Source of the DNA: Liquorilactobacillus ghanensis DSM 18630
Lineage (GTDB): Bacteria > Bacillota > Bacilli > Lactobacillales > Lactobacillaceae
NCBI RefSeq assembly: GCF_001435235.1
Contig: NZ_AZGB01000003.1
Coordinates: 1 to 64,000 of the forward strand
Direction: 5' to 3'
Length of the DNA: 64,000 nt
Shown here: piece after piece, positions 28,295 to 36,785 of the stretch
How the letters are laid out: every line of letters starts with the position of its first letter
Numbering within the stretch: position 1 is the first letter of the stretch
Notes under the pieces: model-generated
Told to the model about the DNA's origin: nothing
Seen by the model: the letters and a program-made list of their open reading frames with translations, nothing else
Databases searched by the model: none
Made by a program: the position numbers and the translations under genes

Positions 28295-28822
28295 ATGAGA
28301 ATTTCTAAGTTACGTTATTTTTTTCCACTGGGTCTATTGATCAGTTTATTACTGGATGGCATTTTCAGTAATTTATTTGCGGCTAATTTTTTTCAAGTTA
28401 GTTCTTCAATTGAGAGTCGTTTGATCGTCGTTTGGCTGGTTATGGCTTTATGTTTTGGCGAAATTGATCATCCTTATCTGTGGTCAATTATCGCTGGAGC
28501 AATTTTTGATGCTTATTACACAGGTATTATTGGTCCAATGATTATGCTTTTACCATTGATAGTCTATTTAACATTGTTAATGTTTCGTTTTTTCACCCCA
28601 TCATTTATTGTGGTACTATTAATATGTCTAATTGACATTACGGTAATTACATTTTTGTTTTATGGGATTTTTTCTTTGATATCATATACTGATGCTTCAG
28701 TGGCAACTTTTATCGGAGAAACTCTAGGACCAACGTTAGCTTATAATTTAGCAGCTTTTGTCATTTTGTATTTACCGTTGAAGAAATTTTTTGAGCATTT
28801 TTCTCAGAATAGGAGTGCCTGA
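28295..28822 (+). CDS. mreD: Rod shape-determining protein MreD
   Basis: 175 residues with about five membrane segments and very few charged residues, as in MreD. The protein is part of the elongasome membrane core. Sequence conservation in the family is low, so position between mreC and minC is the main support. The start ATG 28295 follows AGGGTG. It is two bases from minC. Confidence 0.9.
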   Translation: MRISKLRYFFPLGLLISLLLDGIFSNLFAANFFQVSSSIESRLIVVWLVMALCFGEIDHPYLWSIIAGAIFDAYYTGIIGPMIMLLPLIVYLTLLMFRFFTPSFIVVLLICLIDITVITFLFYGIFSLISYTDASVATFIGETLGPTLAYNLAAFVILYLPLKKFFEHFSQNRSA

Positions 28823-28824
28823 AC

Positions 28825-29496
28825 ATGAAAAGCATTGTTCTCAAGGGACATAACGACGGTTATGAAATTAGTCTAAAAGATAGTGCCAGTTTTACCGATA
28901 TCTTAAAAGAACTGAAACTGTTATTTGCTGATTTGAGTGTTAAACAAACTTTTAATCAGCAGGAGTCAGTTGCATTTGAGATTACAACTGGAACCCGTTT
29001 ATTATTAGCTGAGCAAAGAAAAGCAATTGAAGCAATTGTAAGTGCCTATCCGCAGTTTACAATTTATAAGTTTTCAGCTGACGTTATTTTGACAAGTCAA
29101 GCACGTGAAATATTGCAGCAAAAGAGTTTGCATTTGGAAGGCGGAATTATCCGCAATGGACAAGTAAAGGAATTGACCGGTGATGTTTTGTTTATCGGTA
29201 CTTTACATCAAGGTGGGATGCTGCGGACAACTGGCAGTATTTTTTTGCTTGGAAATTGTGAGGGAATTTTACAAGCTGGTTATCCTAATGATTCAGCAGC
29301 AGTGATCGTAGGCGATTTTCACCGCGCACAACAGATCCGAATTTCGGATGCGATAGCAATTATTGCCCAAGAAAAACAGGCGGTGACAGCTGAAACAGCA
29401 GCTTATGTTAATGATTTACATGTCTTAGACTATACTAAAAGAGAACAGGTCAAGCAAATTCGACCAAAGCTTTTTGCACGGACGGGGGGACTTTAA
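28825..29496 (+). CDS. minC: Septum site-determining protein MinC
   Basis: 223 residues: an N-terminal FtsZ-inhibiting domain (about 1-105) and a C-terminal right-handed beta-helix (GDVLFIGTLHQGGMLRTTGS), which binds MinD. It prevents division near the poles. No minE is nearby, so placement would rest on a DivIVA/MinJ-type system as in other Firmicutes. It is separated by three bases from minD. Confidence 0.93.
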   Translation: MKSIVLKGHNDGYEISLKDSASFTDILKELKLLFADLSVKQTFNQQESVAFEITTGTRLLLAEQRKAIEAIVSAYPQFTIYKFSADVILTSQAREILQQKSLHLEGGIIRNGQVKELTGDVLFIGTLHQGGMLRTTGSIFLLGNCEGILQAGYPNDSAAVIVGDFHRAQQIRISDAIAIIAQEKQAVTAETAAYVNDLHVLDYTKREQVKQIRPKLFARTGGL

Positions 29497-29499
29497 AAG

Positions 29500-30306
29500 A
29501 TGGGAAAAGCGATTGTGATTACTTCTGGCAAAGGTGGAGTGGGCAAGACGACTACTTCGGCTAATTTGGGAACGGCTTTAGCTTTGCAAGGAAAAAAAGT
29601 TTGTTTGCTGGATTTGGATATCGGACTGAGAAATCTTGATGTTATTTTGGGATTGGATAATCGAATTATCTACGATATTGTTGATGTTGCAAATGGCCGG
29701 GCCAAATTACAGCAGGCTTTGATTAAAGATAAGCGATTTGAAAATAAGCTTTTCTTATTACCAGCTGCTCAAAACGCAGAAAAAACCGATTTAACACCAG
29801 AACAAGTTAAAAAAATTGTGTTGGAGTTAAAACCAGATTTTGATTTTGTTTTAATTGATTGTCCAGCCGGAATTGAACAAGGATTTGTTAATGCGGTTGC
29901 CGGAGCTGATACGGCGATTGTTGTTTCAACACCTGAGATTTCTGCTGTACGTGATGCAGATCGGGTAATTGGTTTACTAGAACAGCGCAACTTTAAAGAA
30001 GTGCCACAGCTGATTATCAATCGTATTCGACTGAATTTAATGAATGATGGTCAAACAATGGACATTGATGAAATTACACGCCATTTATCAATTAAATTGT
30101 TGGGCATTATTGTTGATGATGATCAAGTTATTTCGACTTCGAATCACGGTGAACCAATCGTGTTGCAGGAAAATAATCAAGCAGCACAGGGATATCGAAA
30201 TATCGCGCGTCGTTTACTGGGTGAAACGGTACCGTTAATGAATATTGAACAAGCTGAAAAGCCTGGTTTGTTTTTGCGGATGCGTTCGTGGTTCAAGAAA
30301 AAATAA
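29500..30306 (+). CDS. minD: Septum site-determining protein MinD
   Basis: 268 residues, a deviant Walker A ATPase (KGGVGKTTT at about 11-19) that brings MinC to the membrane. The C-terminal amphipathic tail (LFLRMRSWFKKK) is the membrane-targeting sequence. The signature aspartates in LLDLDIGLRN and LIDCPAGIE are present. It ends the mre-min cluster; a new promoter follows at once. Confidence 0.96.
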   Translation: MGKAIVITSGKGGVGKTTTSANLGTALALQGKKVCLLDLDIGLRNLDVILGLDNRIIYDIVDVANGRAKLQQALIKDKRFENKLFLLPAAQNAEKTDLTPEQVKKIVLELKPDFDFVLIDCPAGIEQGFVNAVAGADTAIVVSTPEISAVRDADRVIGLLEQRNFKEVPQLIINRIRLNLMNDGQTMDIDEITRHLSIKLLGIIVDDDQVISTSNHGEPIVLQENNQAAQGYRNIARRLLGETVPLMNIEQAEKPGLFLRMRSWFKKK

Positions 30307-30307
30307 A

Positions 30308-30617
30308 TTGACTTAAAGCAGATTTATTGGTAAAGTGAAATCGTTATTGAAAAAGCTGTGAGCGAATGAGTAATTTAAAAATTTTCTATTAGAGAGCAAT
30401 TGGTTGGTGCAAAATTGCGAAAATTTTAAATGAAACACTTTTGTGAGCTGATAAGTTGAACACTTGTAGTAAGCTAGTAAACTTTTCCGGAAGCGCCGTT
30501 ACCCCTTAAAAGTTTGGTTGAACTTGATGAGTCTGTTAGTGTGAGCTGACAGAGTACATGAGGTGGTACCGCGTGTTATGCGCCCTCTTAGACAAATTTG
30601 TCTAAGAGGGCTTTTTT
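30308..30617 (+). promoter_or_regulatory. T-box leader of an amino-acid transporter, specifier histidine
   Basis: The promoter is TTGACT (30308-30313), 17 bases and TAAAGT (30331-30336). Stem I pairs ATTTAAAAATTTT with AAAATTTTAAAT. Aligned with the valS T-box in this window (both have GAA, then one base, then the triplet, then GTGAGC at the same distance), the specifier reads CAC (30436-30438), histidine. The T-box AGGTGGTACCGCG is at 30561-30573, and the terminator GCCCTCTTAGAC with GTCTAAGAGGGC and TTTTTT ends at 30617. The base after the triplet is T, not the usual purine, so the codon is less certain than the T-box itself. Confidence 0.88.
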
Positions 30618-30649
30618 GTTAGTACTTTTTATAAAAGGGGAGTTGCCAG

Positions 30650-31300
30650 ATGCACTATATTTTACAGATTTTGCCTTCATTATTGGGGGGAGCCAAGTTA
30701 ACGCTCGAAATATTTTTTTGGACATTGGTTGGATCGTTGCCGTTGGGATTGATTGTTGGACTAGGGTTAACATCGCATTTTAAACCATTGAAAGCTATTT
30801 TGCATTTTTATGTTTGGCTGATGCGAGGAACGCCATTATTGCTGCAGCTGATTTTTGTGTTTTATGGTTTACCGTTGATCGGTAATGGAATTTTTACTTT
30901 GCAACGCTATGATGCTGCTTTATTTGCCTTTATTTTAAATTATACTGCCTATTTTGCTGAAATTTTTCGTGGTGGGCTGCAATCAATTCCTAAAGGTCAG
31001 TATGAAAGTGCTAAAGTTTTACGTTTGAGTTATTGGCAGACAATTCGTAAAATTGTAACTCCGCAGGTGGTTAAAATTGTTTTGCCTTCAATCGGAAATG
31101 AAGTTATCAATTTAATTAAAGATTCCAGCTTAGTCTATGTTATCGGCTTAGGTGATCTGCTGCGAGCTGGCAATGTGGCAACCAGTCGGGATGTAACTTT
31201 AATTCCACTGGTCTTAGTGGGAATTATTTATTTATTGTTAACGGCTGTTTTGACCTTTGTTTTACGCAAGTTCGAACGTCATTACAGTTATTGGAAATAG
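30650..31300 (+). CDS. hisY: Amino-acid ABC transporter permease, probably histidine
   Basis: 216 residues with about five membrane segments and the polar amino-acid permease motif (EIFRGGLQSIPKGQYESAKVL), which docks to the ATPase. It belongs to the HisM/GlnP class. The start ATG 30650 follows GGGGAG. It is the first gene of a three-gene operon (permease, ATPase, binding lipoprotein) under a T-box whose specifier reads as histidine, so the substrate is inferred to be histidine. A single permease suggests a homodimer. Confidence 0.85.
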   Translation: MHYILQILPSLLGGAKLTLEIFFWTLVGSLPLGLIVGLGLTSHFKPLKAILHFYVWLMRGTPLLLQLIFVFYGLPLIGNGIFTLQRYDAALFAFILNYTAYFAEIFRGGLQSIPKGQYESAKVLRLSYWQTIRKIVTPQVVKIVLPSIGNEVINLIKDSSLVYVIGLGDLLRAGNVATSRDVTLIPLVLVGIIYLLLTAVLTFVLRKFERHYSYWK

Positions 31301-31312
31301 GGGGCAAATAAA

Positions 31313-31948
31313 ATGTTGGAGTTAAAAAATATTAGTAAGTCTTTTAATCAGCGAACTGTCTGGCATGATTTGAACTTGAAAATTGAAGATGGGAAAATCT
31401 TGTGTATTGTCGGTCAATCCGGTGGTGGGAAAACGACACTTTTACGCTGCATCAGCGGTCTGGAAACTTTAGATGCAGGCGAAATGCTGATTGATGGTCA
31501 ATCATTTAATCCGACAGCTCCGCATGAAAACGATGCAGTTATTGGAGTGGTTTTTCAAGATTATCAGTTATTTCCGCATCTTAAAGTAATTGATAACATT
31601 ACTTTGGCACCCGAATTAGCTTTAAAGCAATCAGCTAAGCAAGCCAAACAAACAGCTGAAAAGTTATTGGAACGTTTGTCGTTAAGTGATAAGGCTGATT
31701 TGTATCCTTATCAGCTCTCAGGTGGTCAAAAACAACGGGTGGCAATTGCACGTGCCTTGGCAATGAAACCCAAGATCTTATGTTATGACGAACCAACTTC
31801 AGCTTTGGATCCCGGGTTACGAGATGCTGTCAAAAAAATTATTTTACAGTTAAAACAAGCCGGTATTACCCAAATTGTTGTTACTCATGATTGGGAATTT
31901 GCACGGCAAATTGCTGATCAAACCTTTAAATTAGAGCCGCAGCAATGA
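31313..31948 (+). CDS. hisZ: Amino-acid ABC transporter ATP-binding protein
   Basis: 211 residues, shorter than the usual 240 or so, with a complete ATPase: Walker A GQSGGGKTT, Q-loop in VFQDYQLF, signature LSGGQKQR, Walker B ILCYDEP and the switch histidine in VVTHDW. The C-terminal end is trimmed. It starts 12 bases after the permease and overlaps the next frame by a few bases. It energises uptake of the T-box-predicted amino acid. Confidence 0.88.
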   Translation: MLELKNISKSFNQRTVWHDLNLKIEDGKILCIVGQSGGGKTTLLRCISGLETLDAGEMLIDGQSFNPTAPHENDAVIGVVFQDYQLFPHLKVIDNITLAPELALKQSAKQAKQTAEKLLERLSLSDKADLYPYQLSGGQKQRVAIARALAMKPKILCYDEPTSALDPGLRDAVKKIILQLKQAGITQIVVTHDWEFARQIADQTFKLEPQQ

Positions 31949-31971
31949 GTTATCAAAAAGGGGTGAGTGAA

Positions 31972-32793
31972 TTGAAAAAAATGAGGTATAAAAGCATCCT
32001 CTTGAGCTTATTAGCTGGTGTTTCACTATTCCTGTTGGCCGGTTGTACCAGCGTTAAACAACGAGCAAATACTACTGATACTTGGCCGAAAATTGCTCAG
32101 CGTCAGCGGGTGGTAGTGGGTTTAGATGACAGTTTTGTACCGATGGGCTTTCGAGAAAAAAGTGGTAAATTGGTTGGTTATGATATTGACTTGGCGCGAG
32201 CAGTCTTTAAACTCTACGGAATTAAAGTTGATTTTCAAACAATTGATTGGTCAATGAAGGAAACTGAATTACGAAATGGAACGATTGATTTAATTTGGAA
32301 TGGTTATACTAAAAATCCAGCACGTGAACGGACAGTGGCCTTCAGTGATACTTATCTAAAGAATCGACAGATTTTAGTTACTAAAAAAGCTGCTGGAATC
32401 AAACAGGCTGCCAAAATGCAGGGAAAAACGTTGGGAGTCCAAAGTGGATCTTCCGGCTATGAATCATTTGAAGATTCTCCACAATACTTAAAAAAATATG
32501 TTAAGCATACGGTTCAATACAGTACATTCAATGATGCTTTCTTAGATTTAAATGCAGGTCGAATTCAGGGATTGTTGATTGATAGCGTGTATGCAGATTA
32601 TTATATTAAACATCAACCAGATGCCAGCAGTTACCGTAAGTTAGTGATCGGTTTTCCAACGGAAGATTTTGCTGTTGGAATGCGAAAAGGTGATGTAACG
32701 CTGCGTAAGAAAATTAATCGTGGTTTAAAAGTTTTGGCAAAGAATGGAACATTGGCTAAAATTAACCAAAAGTGGTTCGGTTCCAGCAAATAA
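31972..32793 (+). CDS. hisX: Amino-acid-binding lipoprotein of the ABC transporter
   Basis: 273 residues. A signal peptide with lipobox LLAGC near residue 24 anchors the protein to the outer membrane face. The mature part is a type 2 periplasmic-binding fold with the family segments VGLDDSFVPMGF and GYDIDLARAVF. I choose TTG 31972 (MKKMRYK) behind AAGGGGTG, because this gives a normal signal peptide; a GTG three codons upstream is possible. It completes the operon of the T-box-controlled transporter. Confidence 0.88.
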   Translation: MKKMRYKSILLSLLAGVSLFLLAGCTSVKQRANTTDTWPKIAQRQRVVVGLDDSFVPMGFREKSGKLVGYDIDLARAVFKLYGIKVDFQTIDWSMKETELRNGTIDLIWNGYTKNPARERTVAFSDTYLKNRQILVTKKAAGIKQAAKMQGKTLGVQSGSSGYESFEDSPQYLKKYVKHTVQYSTFNDAFLDLNAGRIQGLLIDSVYADYYIKHQPDASSYRKLVIGFPTEDFAVGMRKGDVTLRKKINRGLKVLAKNGTLAKINQKWFGSSK

Positions 32794-32906
32794 AATATTA
32801 ATCACTAGGGGTTAAAAATGACAAATTGCTAGTAACAGTGTAAACTGATGCTTGTTAAGGATTTTTTAATTGCTTAATTTAATTTTAAGTTAGAAGGTGG
32901 AAATTC

Positions 32907-34355
32907 GTGCACATTGTCAGTATTTTGGTGGGAATAATTTTTTTCTTGAACTTGATTTTTGCACTTTTTACTGTTTTTAAAGAAAAACGCGATATTGCAG
33001 CTACTTGGGCTTGGCTATTAGTGTTATTACTGCTACCGGTTATTGGCTTTATTATGTATTTATTTGTTGGCAAGAAGCTGTCGCGTGATGATATTTATGA
33101 TATCAAAACCCAGCAGCAAATGGGCCTTGACCAGCTAGTAAATTTGCAAAAAGAACAGTGGCATCAAAAAGATTTATTACCAGCAGATGAACTCACAGAT
33201 ACATCACGGCAAATGGTGCATTTATTTTTAGAAACCGACAAGTCGATTTTAACTAAATATAATCGGGTCAAGTTGTTCACGAATGGGGAACAAAAATTTG
33301 CTCAATTATTTGCAGATATTAAAGCAGCTAAAGATCATGTCCATATTGAATATTATACTTTTTATAATGATCAAATTGGTAATCAATTACGTGAGTTACT
33401 GGAACAAAAAGCAGCAGCCGGGGTTAAGGTCCGGGTGATTTATGATGGTTTTGGTTCACGAGGAACGACACATAAATTTTTTCAAAAATTAGAAGAACTT
33501 GGCGGCTCGGCTGAACCTTTTTTTGGTTCTTATCGTTCATTCCCCAATCTGCGTTTGAACTATCGTGATCACCGTAAACTGGTGATTATTGATGGCAATA
33601 TTGGCTATATTGGTGGTTTTAATGTGGGTGATCAGTATTTAGGTCGCTCGTCCAAATTCGGTAACTGGCGAGATACACATATCAAGATTACCGGGAATGC
33701 AGTAGTGGCCATGCAGTCAAGATTTTTTATGGATTGGAATGCAACTGGTAAAGATAAAAAAGTTACGTATCATGAGAATTATTTTCCATTAAGTACGCCT
33801 AGCGGCAATGTTGGAATTCAAATAGTTTCCAGTGGTCCTGAAAGTAAAGTTCAAAAAATCAAATTGGGATATATTAAGATGATCAATAATGCTGATCATG
33901 AAGTTCTGATTCAGACACCATATTTGATTCCAGATGATTCATTGTACGAAGCTCTTTCGTTGGCTGCTTTTTCTGGGATTAAGGTTAAGATTATGATTCC
34001 TTCAATGCCGGACCATCCTTTTGTGTATCGAGCAACGCAATACTACGCGCACGCACTGTTAGAAAACGGAGTCGAGATTTATCAATATGAGAAAGGCTTC
34101 TTACATGCCAAAGTGCTGGTTGTTGATGGGCACATTTCATCAGTTGGTTCTGCAAATTTGGATTATCGCAGTTTTAAACTTAATTTTGAGTCAAATGCTT
34201 TTTTGTATGATCCGGAATTCAGTGAAGAATTGCGCCAGACCTTTATGGCCGATGTCAAAAATTCAACTAAATTGACCTTGGCTGATTTTGCTGCCCAATC
34301 ACGTTGGCTGCGATTTAAACAATATTTTTCACGGCTGCTATCACCGATTCTTTGA
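32907..34355 (+). CDS. cls: Cardiolipin synthase
   Basis: 482 residues: two N-terminal membrane segments (about 3-24 and 33-55), then a phospholipase-D fold with two HKD motifs, HRKLVIIDG and HAKVLVVDG. It joins two phosphatidylglycerols to cardiolipin. The GTG start at 32907 follows AAGGTGG. Length and layout match the bacterial Cls family. It is probably transcribed alone, followed after 32 bases by a hydrolase. Confidence 0.93.
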   Translation: MHIVSILVGIIFFLNLIFALFTVFKEKRDIAATWAWLLVLLLLPVIGFIMYLFVGKKLSRDDIYDIKTQQQMGLDQLVNLQKEQWHQKDLLPADELTDTSRQMVHLFLETDKSILTKYNRVKLFTNGEQKFAQLFADIKAAKDHVHIEYYTFYNDQIGNQLRELLEQKAAAGVKVRVIYDGFGSRGTTHKFFQKLEELGGSAEPFFGSYRSFPNLRLNYRDHRKLVIIDGNIGYIGGFNVGDQYLGRSSKFGNWRDTHIKITGNAVVAMQSRFFMDWNATGKDKKVTYHENYFPLSTPSGNVGIQIVSSGPESKVQKIKLGYIKMINNADHEVLIQTPYLIPDDSLYEALSLAAFSGIKVKIMIPSMPDHPFVYRATQYYAHALLENGVEIYQYEKGFLHAKVLVVDGHISSVGSANLDYRSFKLNFESNAFLYDPEFSEELRQTFMADVKNSTKLTLADFAAQSRWLRFKQYFSRLLSPIL

Positions 34356-34387
34356 TAGCCGAAAATTAGGGATTGTAGGGATAGAGA

Positions 34388-35329
34388 ATGTTAAAGTTAA
34401 TTAAAAAACATTGGTTATTGATAATCAGTTGTTTTATGGCGGTTGTAATCGGGGGATTATTCGCAGCCAGTCAATATTTGTATTACTATGCTTTTGAACC
34501 GCAACCACGACTGATCACTAAGTATAAATCAGCTAAACAAAAGTTGGTGGTTAAGGATCAGCATTGGTTAGATCAGACTGCTCAACAAAATTGGTATGAA
34601 AAATCGGCTGGTCAGAATCTTCAATTACATGCGGTTTATTTTCCCGCCAGTCAAAAAAGCAATAAAACGATTGTTGTAGCCCATGGTTATCGAGAGAATC
34701 ATCGTTCAATGGCTAGTTATATTCGCTTATTTCATCGACAAGGCTACAATGTTTTAGCTCCCGATGATCGTGGAGCTGTTGGCAGTGAAGGTAAGTATGT
34801 TGGTTTTGGGTGGTCTGATCGGCTTGATTATTTAAAGTGGCTGCATCTATTATTGAATAAGCAAGGCTCTCAGCAAAAAATCGGTTTATTTGGAGTCAGC
34901 ATGGGTGGTGCAACGGTGATGATGCTTAGCGGAGAACATTTGCCGCGACAAGTTAAAGCAATTTGCGAAGACGCCGGCTATTCAAGTATTGAAGCTGAGT
35001 TAACGCAGGAACTTAAAGCCCAGTTTAATTTACCGGCGCAACCATTAATTACGACGGCTGATTGGGCTGTAAAACAGCATACTGGTTTTAGTTTCAACCG
35101 GGCTAGTGCACTTACTCAACTACATCACAACCATTTACCGACCTTCTTTATTCATGGAGGTAGTGATAATTTTGTGCCGACTAAGATGGTTTATCAAAAT
35201 TATCACGCAACTGCAGGTCCTAAGCAATTATGGGTAGTTCCACATGCGGCCCATGCAATGTCATATTACGATCATCCTAAACGTTATTCTCAAAAAGTTG
35301 GTCATTTTTTTGCAGAATATCTTAAATAA
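34388..35329 (+). CDS. Membrane-anchored alpha/beta hydrolase
   Basis: 313 residues. One N-terminal membrane segment (about 10-30) anchors an extracellular alpha/beta-hydrolase domain. The nucleophile is S171 in GVSMGG; HGGSDNFVP supplies the acid and HAAH the histidine. It resembles the YqkD-type hydrolases of lactic acid bacteria; the substrate is unknown. A bidirectional terminator follows. Confidence 0.85.
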   Translation: MLKLIKKHWLLIISCFMAVVIGGLFAASQYLYYYAFEPQPRLITKYKSAKQKLVVKDQHWLDQTAQQNWYEKSAGQNLQLHAVYFPASQKSNKTIVVAHGYRENHRSMASYIRLFHRQGYNVLAPDDRGAVGSEGKYVGFGWSDRLDYLKWLHLLLNKQGSQQKIGLFGVSMGGATVMMLSGEHLPRQVKAICEDAGYSSIEAELTQELKAQFNLPAQPLITTADWAVKQHTGFSFNRASALTQLHHNHLPTFFIHGGSDNFVPTKMVYQNYHATAGPKQLWVVPHAAHAMSYYDHPKRYSQKVGHFFAEYLK

Positions 35330-35330
35330 A

Positions 35331-35383
35331 AAATACAGCTAACTTGGTCTACTAATTATTAAAACCAAGTTAGCTGTATTTTT
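35331..35383. terminator. Bidirectional terminator
   Basis: AAATACAGCTAACTTGG pairs with CCAAGTTAGCTGTATTT over 17 base pairs, with A and T runs at the ends. It serves the converging hydrolase gene and the gene at 35382. Confidence 0.85.
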
Positions 35384-36314
35384 AAATTATTTGCAATTGC
35401 GGTTGGCCTAATTGCTGCAATAATTTTTGCTGTTGGGGCTCAGCAAGTTTTTCAAGGATCAGAGTTAATTCGTCGGCTGCTTGGCAGGCCGGATCAATAA
35501 AAACTGCAGTTGCTGGAATGGCAGCTTGTTGTTTCTTTAATTGCCAAACGCCACCAACTTGGACAGCTTGCTCAATCGTTGCCGTTTTTTGCGTAGTCCA
35601 ATCAGTTGTTCGTTCACTAAAGTGGGACAACAAGCTAGCAAAATGTGGTTCTAAGAATACTTTGCGTTGGTGTGCAGCAGCTAAGACTAAGTAACGTTGC
35701 AGTCTTTCGGGGTTCCAAGGGCTCAACTGAACACCTAACAATCCCTGATGCCGATTCAAGAATTTTTCCCAGTGATGCAACAAGCCGACCTCACCACTGA
35801 AACTGTTAGGGGCAGCTGGTTGAAACATGGTTTGACTGGTTAAAAATAGAGTTATTCCTGCTTGACGAAAAATTTTTTGCCAGCGGTGAATGCGCTTGAG
35901 GTGCGGTCCGGCTAAAGCAAACGCGGCACAATATCCTAAAGTCTGTTCATTTGTCTTAATTAATAAAGCTAGCGAACCAGTCAATGAGTCGTCATTGCGA
36001 TAAGCAGTCAAAGAAATTTCACCAAATTGCTGCGTGAAACCAACCGGAATGATTTGAAATTGCTGGAACTGGTTTATTGGTTCGAGTAAGCGGACTCGTT
36101 GTAATTTTTGCAGCAAGTAATATAATTCATAAGAAACTTTAATTTTAAGCTCTGGGTCGGTGTTTTTTTGCAGCTTAGCTAAAATTAATGGCGTCAAATG
36201 AGTAATAATCAAATATTTTGTTGTTGGTAGAATCCGCTGTTGGATGTCGATTTGAATAATGCCCTTTGAACTAGGAAAAATAATTTCTCCGGTTTTAGCG
36301 ATTATTTTTTGCAT
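35382..36314 (-). CDS. Degenerate metallo-beta-lactamase / RNase J-like protein
   Basis: 310 residues. The order of segments resembles an RNase J-type MBL/beta-CASP fold: ITHLTPLILAKL sits where HxHxDH should be, and GSLALLIKTNEQTLGYCAAF sits where the second metal histidine region occurs. The metal-binding histidines and aspartates are missing (only THLT remains), so it is unlikely to be a metal-dependent nuclease. The frame is intact and starts with ATG 36314 behind AAAGGAAC. It may be a structural or binding paralogue. The assignment is by layout only. Confidence 0.5.
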   Translation of the reverse strand: MQKIIAKTGEIIFPSSKGIIQIDIQQRILPTTKYLIITHLTPLILAKLQKNTDPELKIKVSYELYYLLQKLQRVRLLEPINQFQQFQIIPVGFTQQFGEISLTAYRNDDSLTGSLALLIKTNEQTLGYCAAFALAGPHLKRIHRWQKIFRQAGITLFLTSQTMFQPAAPNSFSGEVGLLHHWEKFLNRHQGLLGVQLSPWNPERLQRYLVLAAAHQRKVFLEPHFASLLSHFSERTTDWTTQKTATIEQAVQVGGVWQLKKQQAAIPATAVFIDPACQAADELTLILEKLAEPQQQKLLQQLGQPQLQII

Positions 36315-36406
36315 TAGAATGTTCCTTTCATCGATGTACTAGGCAAAATGATTGCTAATCTAAAGTATGCATGTCAAAATTAATTAAACAACAAGGAGGT
36401 AATTTC

Positions 36407-36775
36407 ATGTATTTAACAGTTACGCCCTCAGCGGCAGCTAAAATCAAGAAAGCTCAAGACCAAACAGCTAATCAAGTTCTGTTATTAGATTTTGATGACG
36501 GAGTTGGAGCATTTTCTCGGGTCGGAAGTTGTACTTTAGCATCTGTTTTCCGGGTTTTATTGGCTGACGATCGACTGGACCTCCATGATTATGATCAAGA
36601 TCTTGCCTCAAATATCGGCAATTTCAAAATCAAGGGTTACAGTAAAATGTATATGGATCAGCAGATGAAACTAGATTTAAACCCCAAAAATCAAATGTTA
36701 CGACTAACAGGAGCTAATGCCGGCGAATTAACAGCCGCACTGATGCTGGAAGCAATTTCGCCGGAATCGGTTTAG
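36407..36775 (+). CDS. Fe-S biosynthesis domain family protein (HesB-like)
   Basis: 122 residues with the HesB-like fold described for small lactobacillus proteins of the iron-sulfur biosynthesis family. Only one cysteine (VGSCTLASV) is visible, where A-type carriers have three, so cluster binding is doubtful. The start ATG 36407 follows AAGGAGG. It is divergent from the MBL-like gene. The function is not known. Confidence 0.7.
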   Translation: MYLTVTPSAAAKIKKAQDQTANQVLLLDFDDGVGAFSRVGSCTLASVFRVLLADDRLDLHDYDQDLASNIGNFKIKGYSKMYMDQQMKLDLNPKNQMLRLTGANAGELTAALMLEAISPESV

Positions 36776-36785
36776 TAAATAAGAA

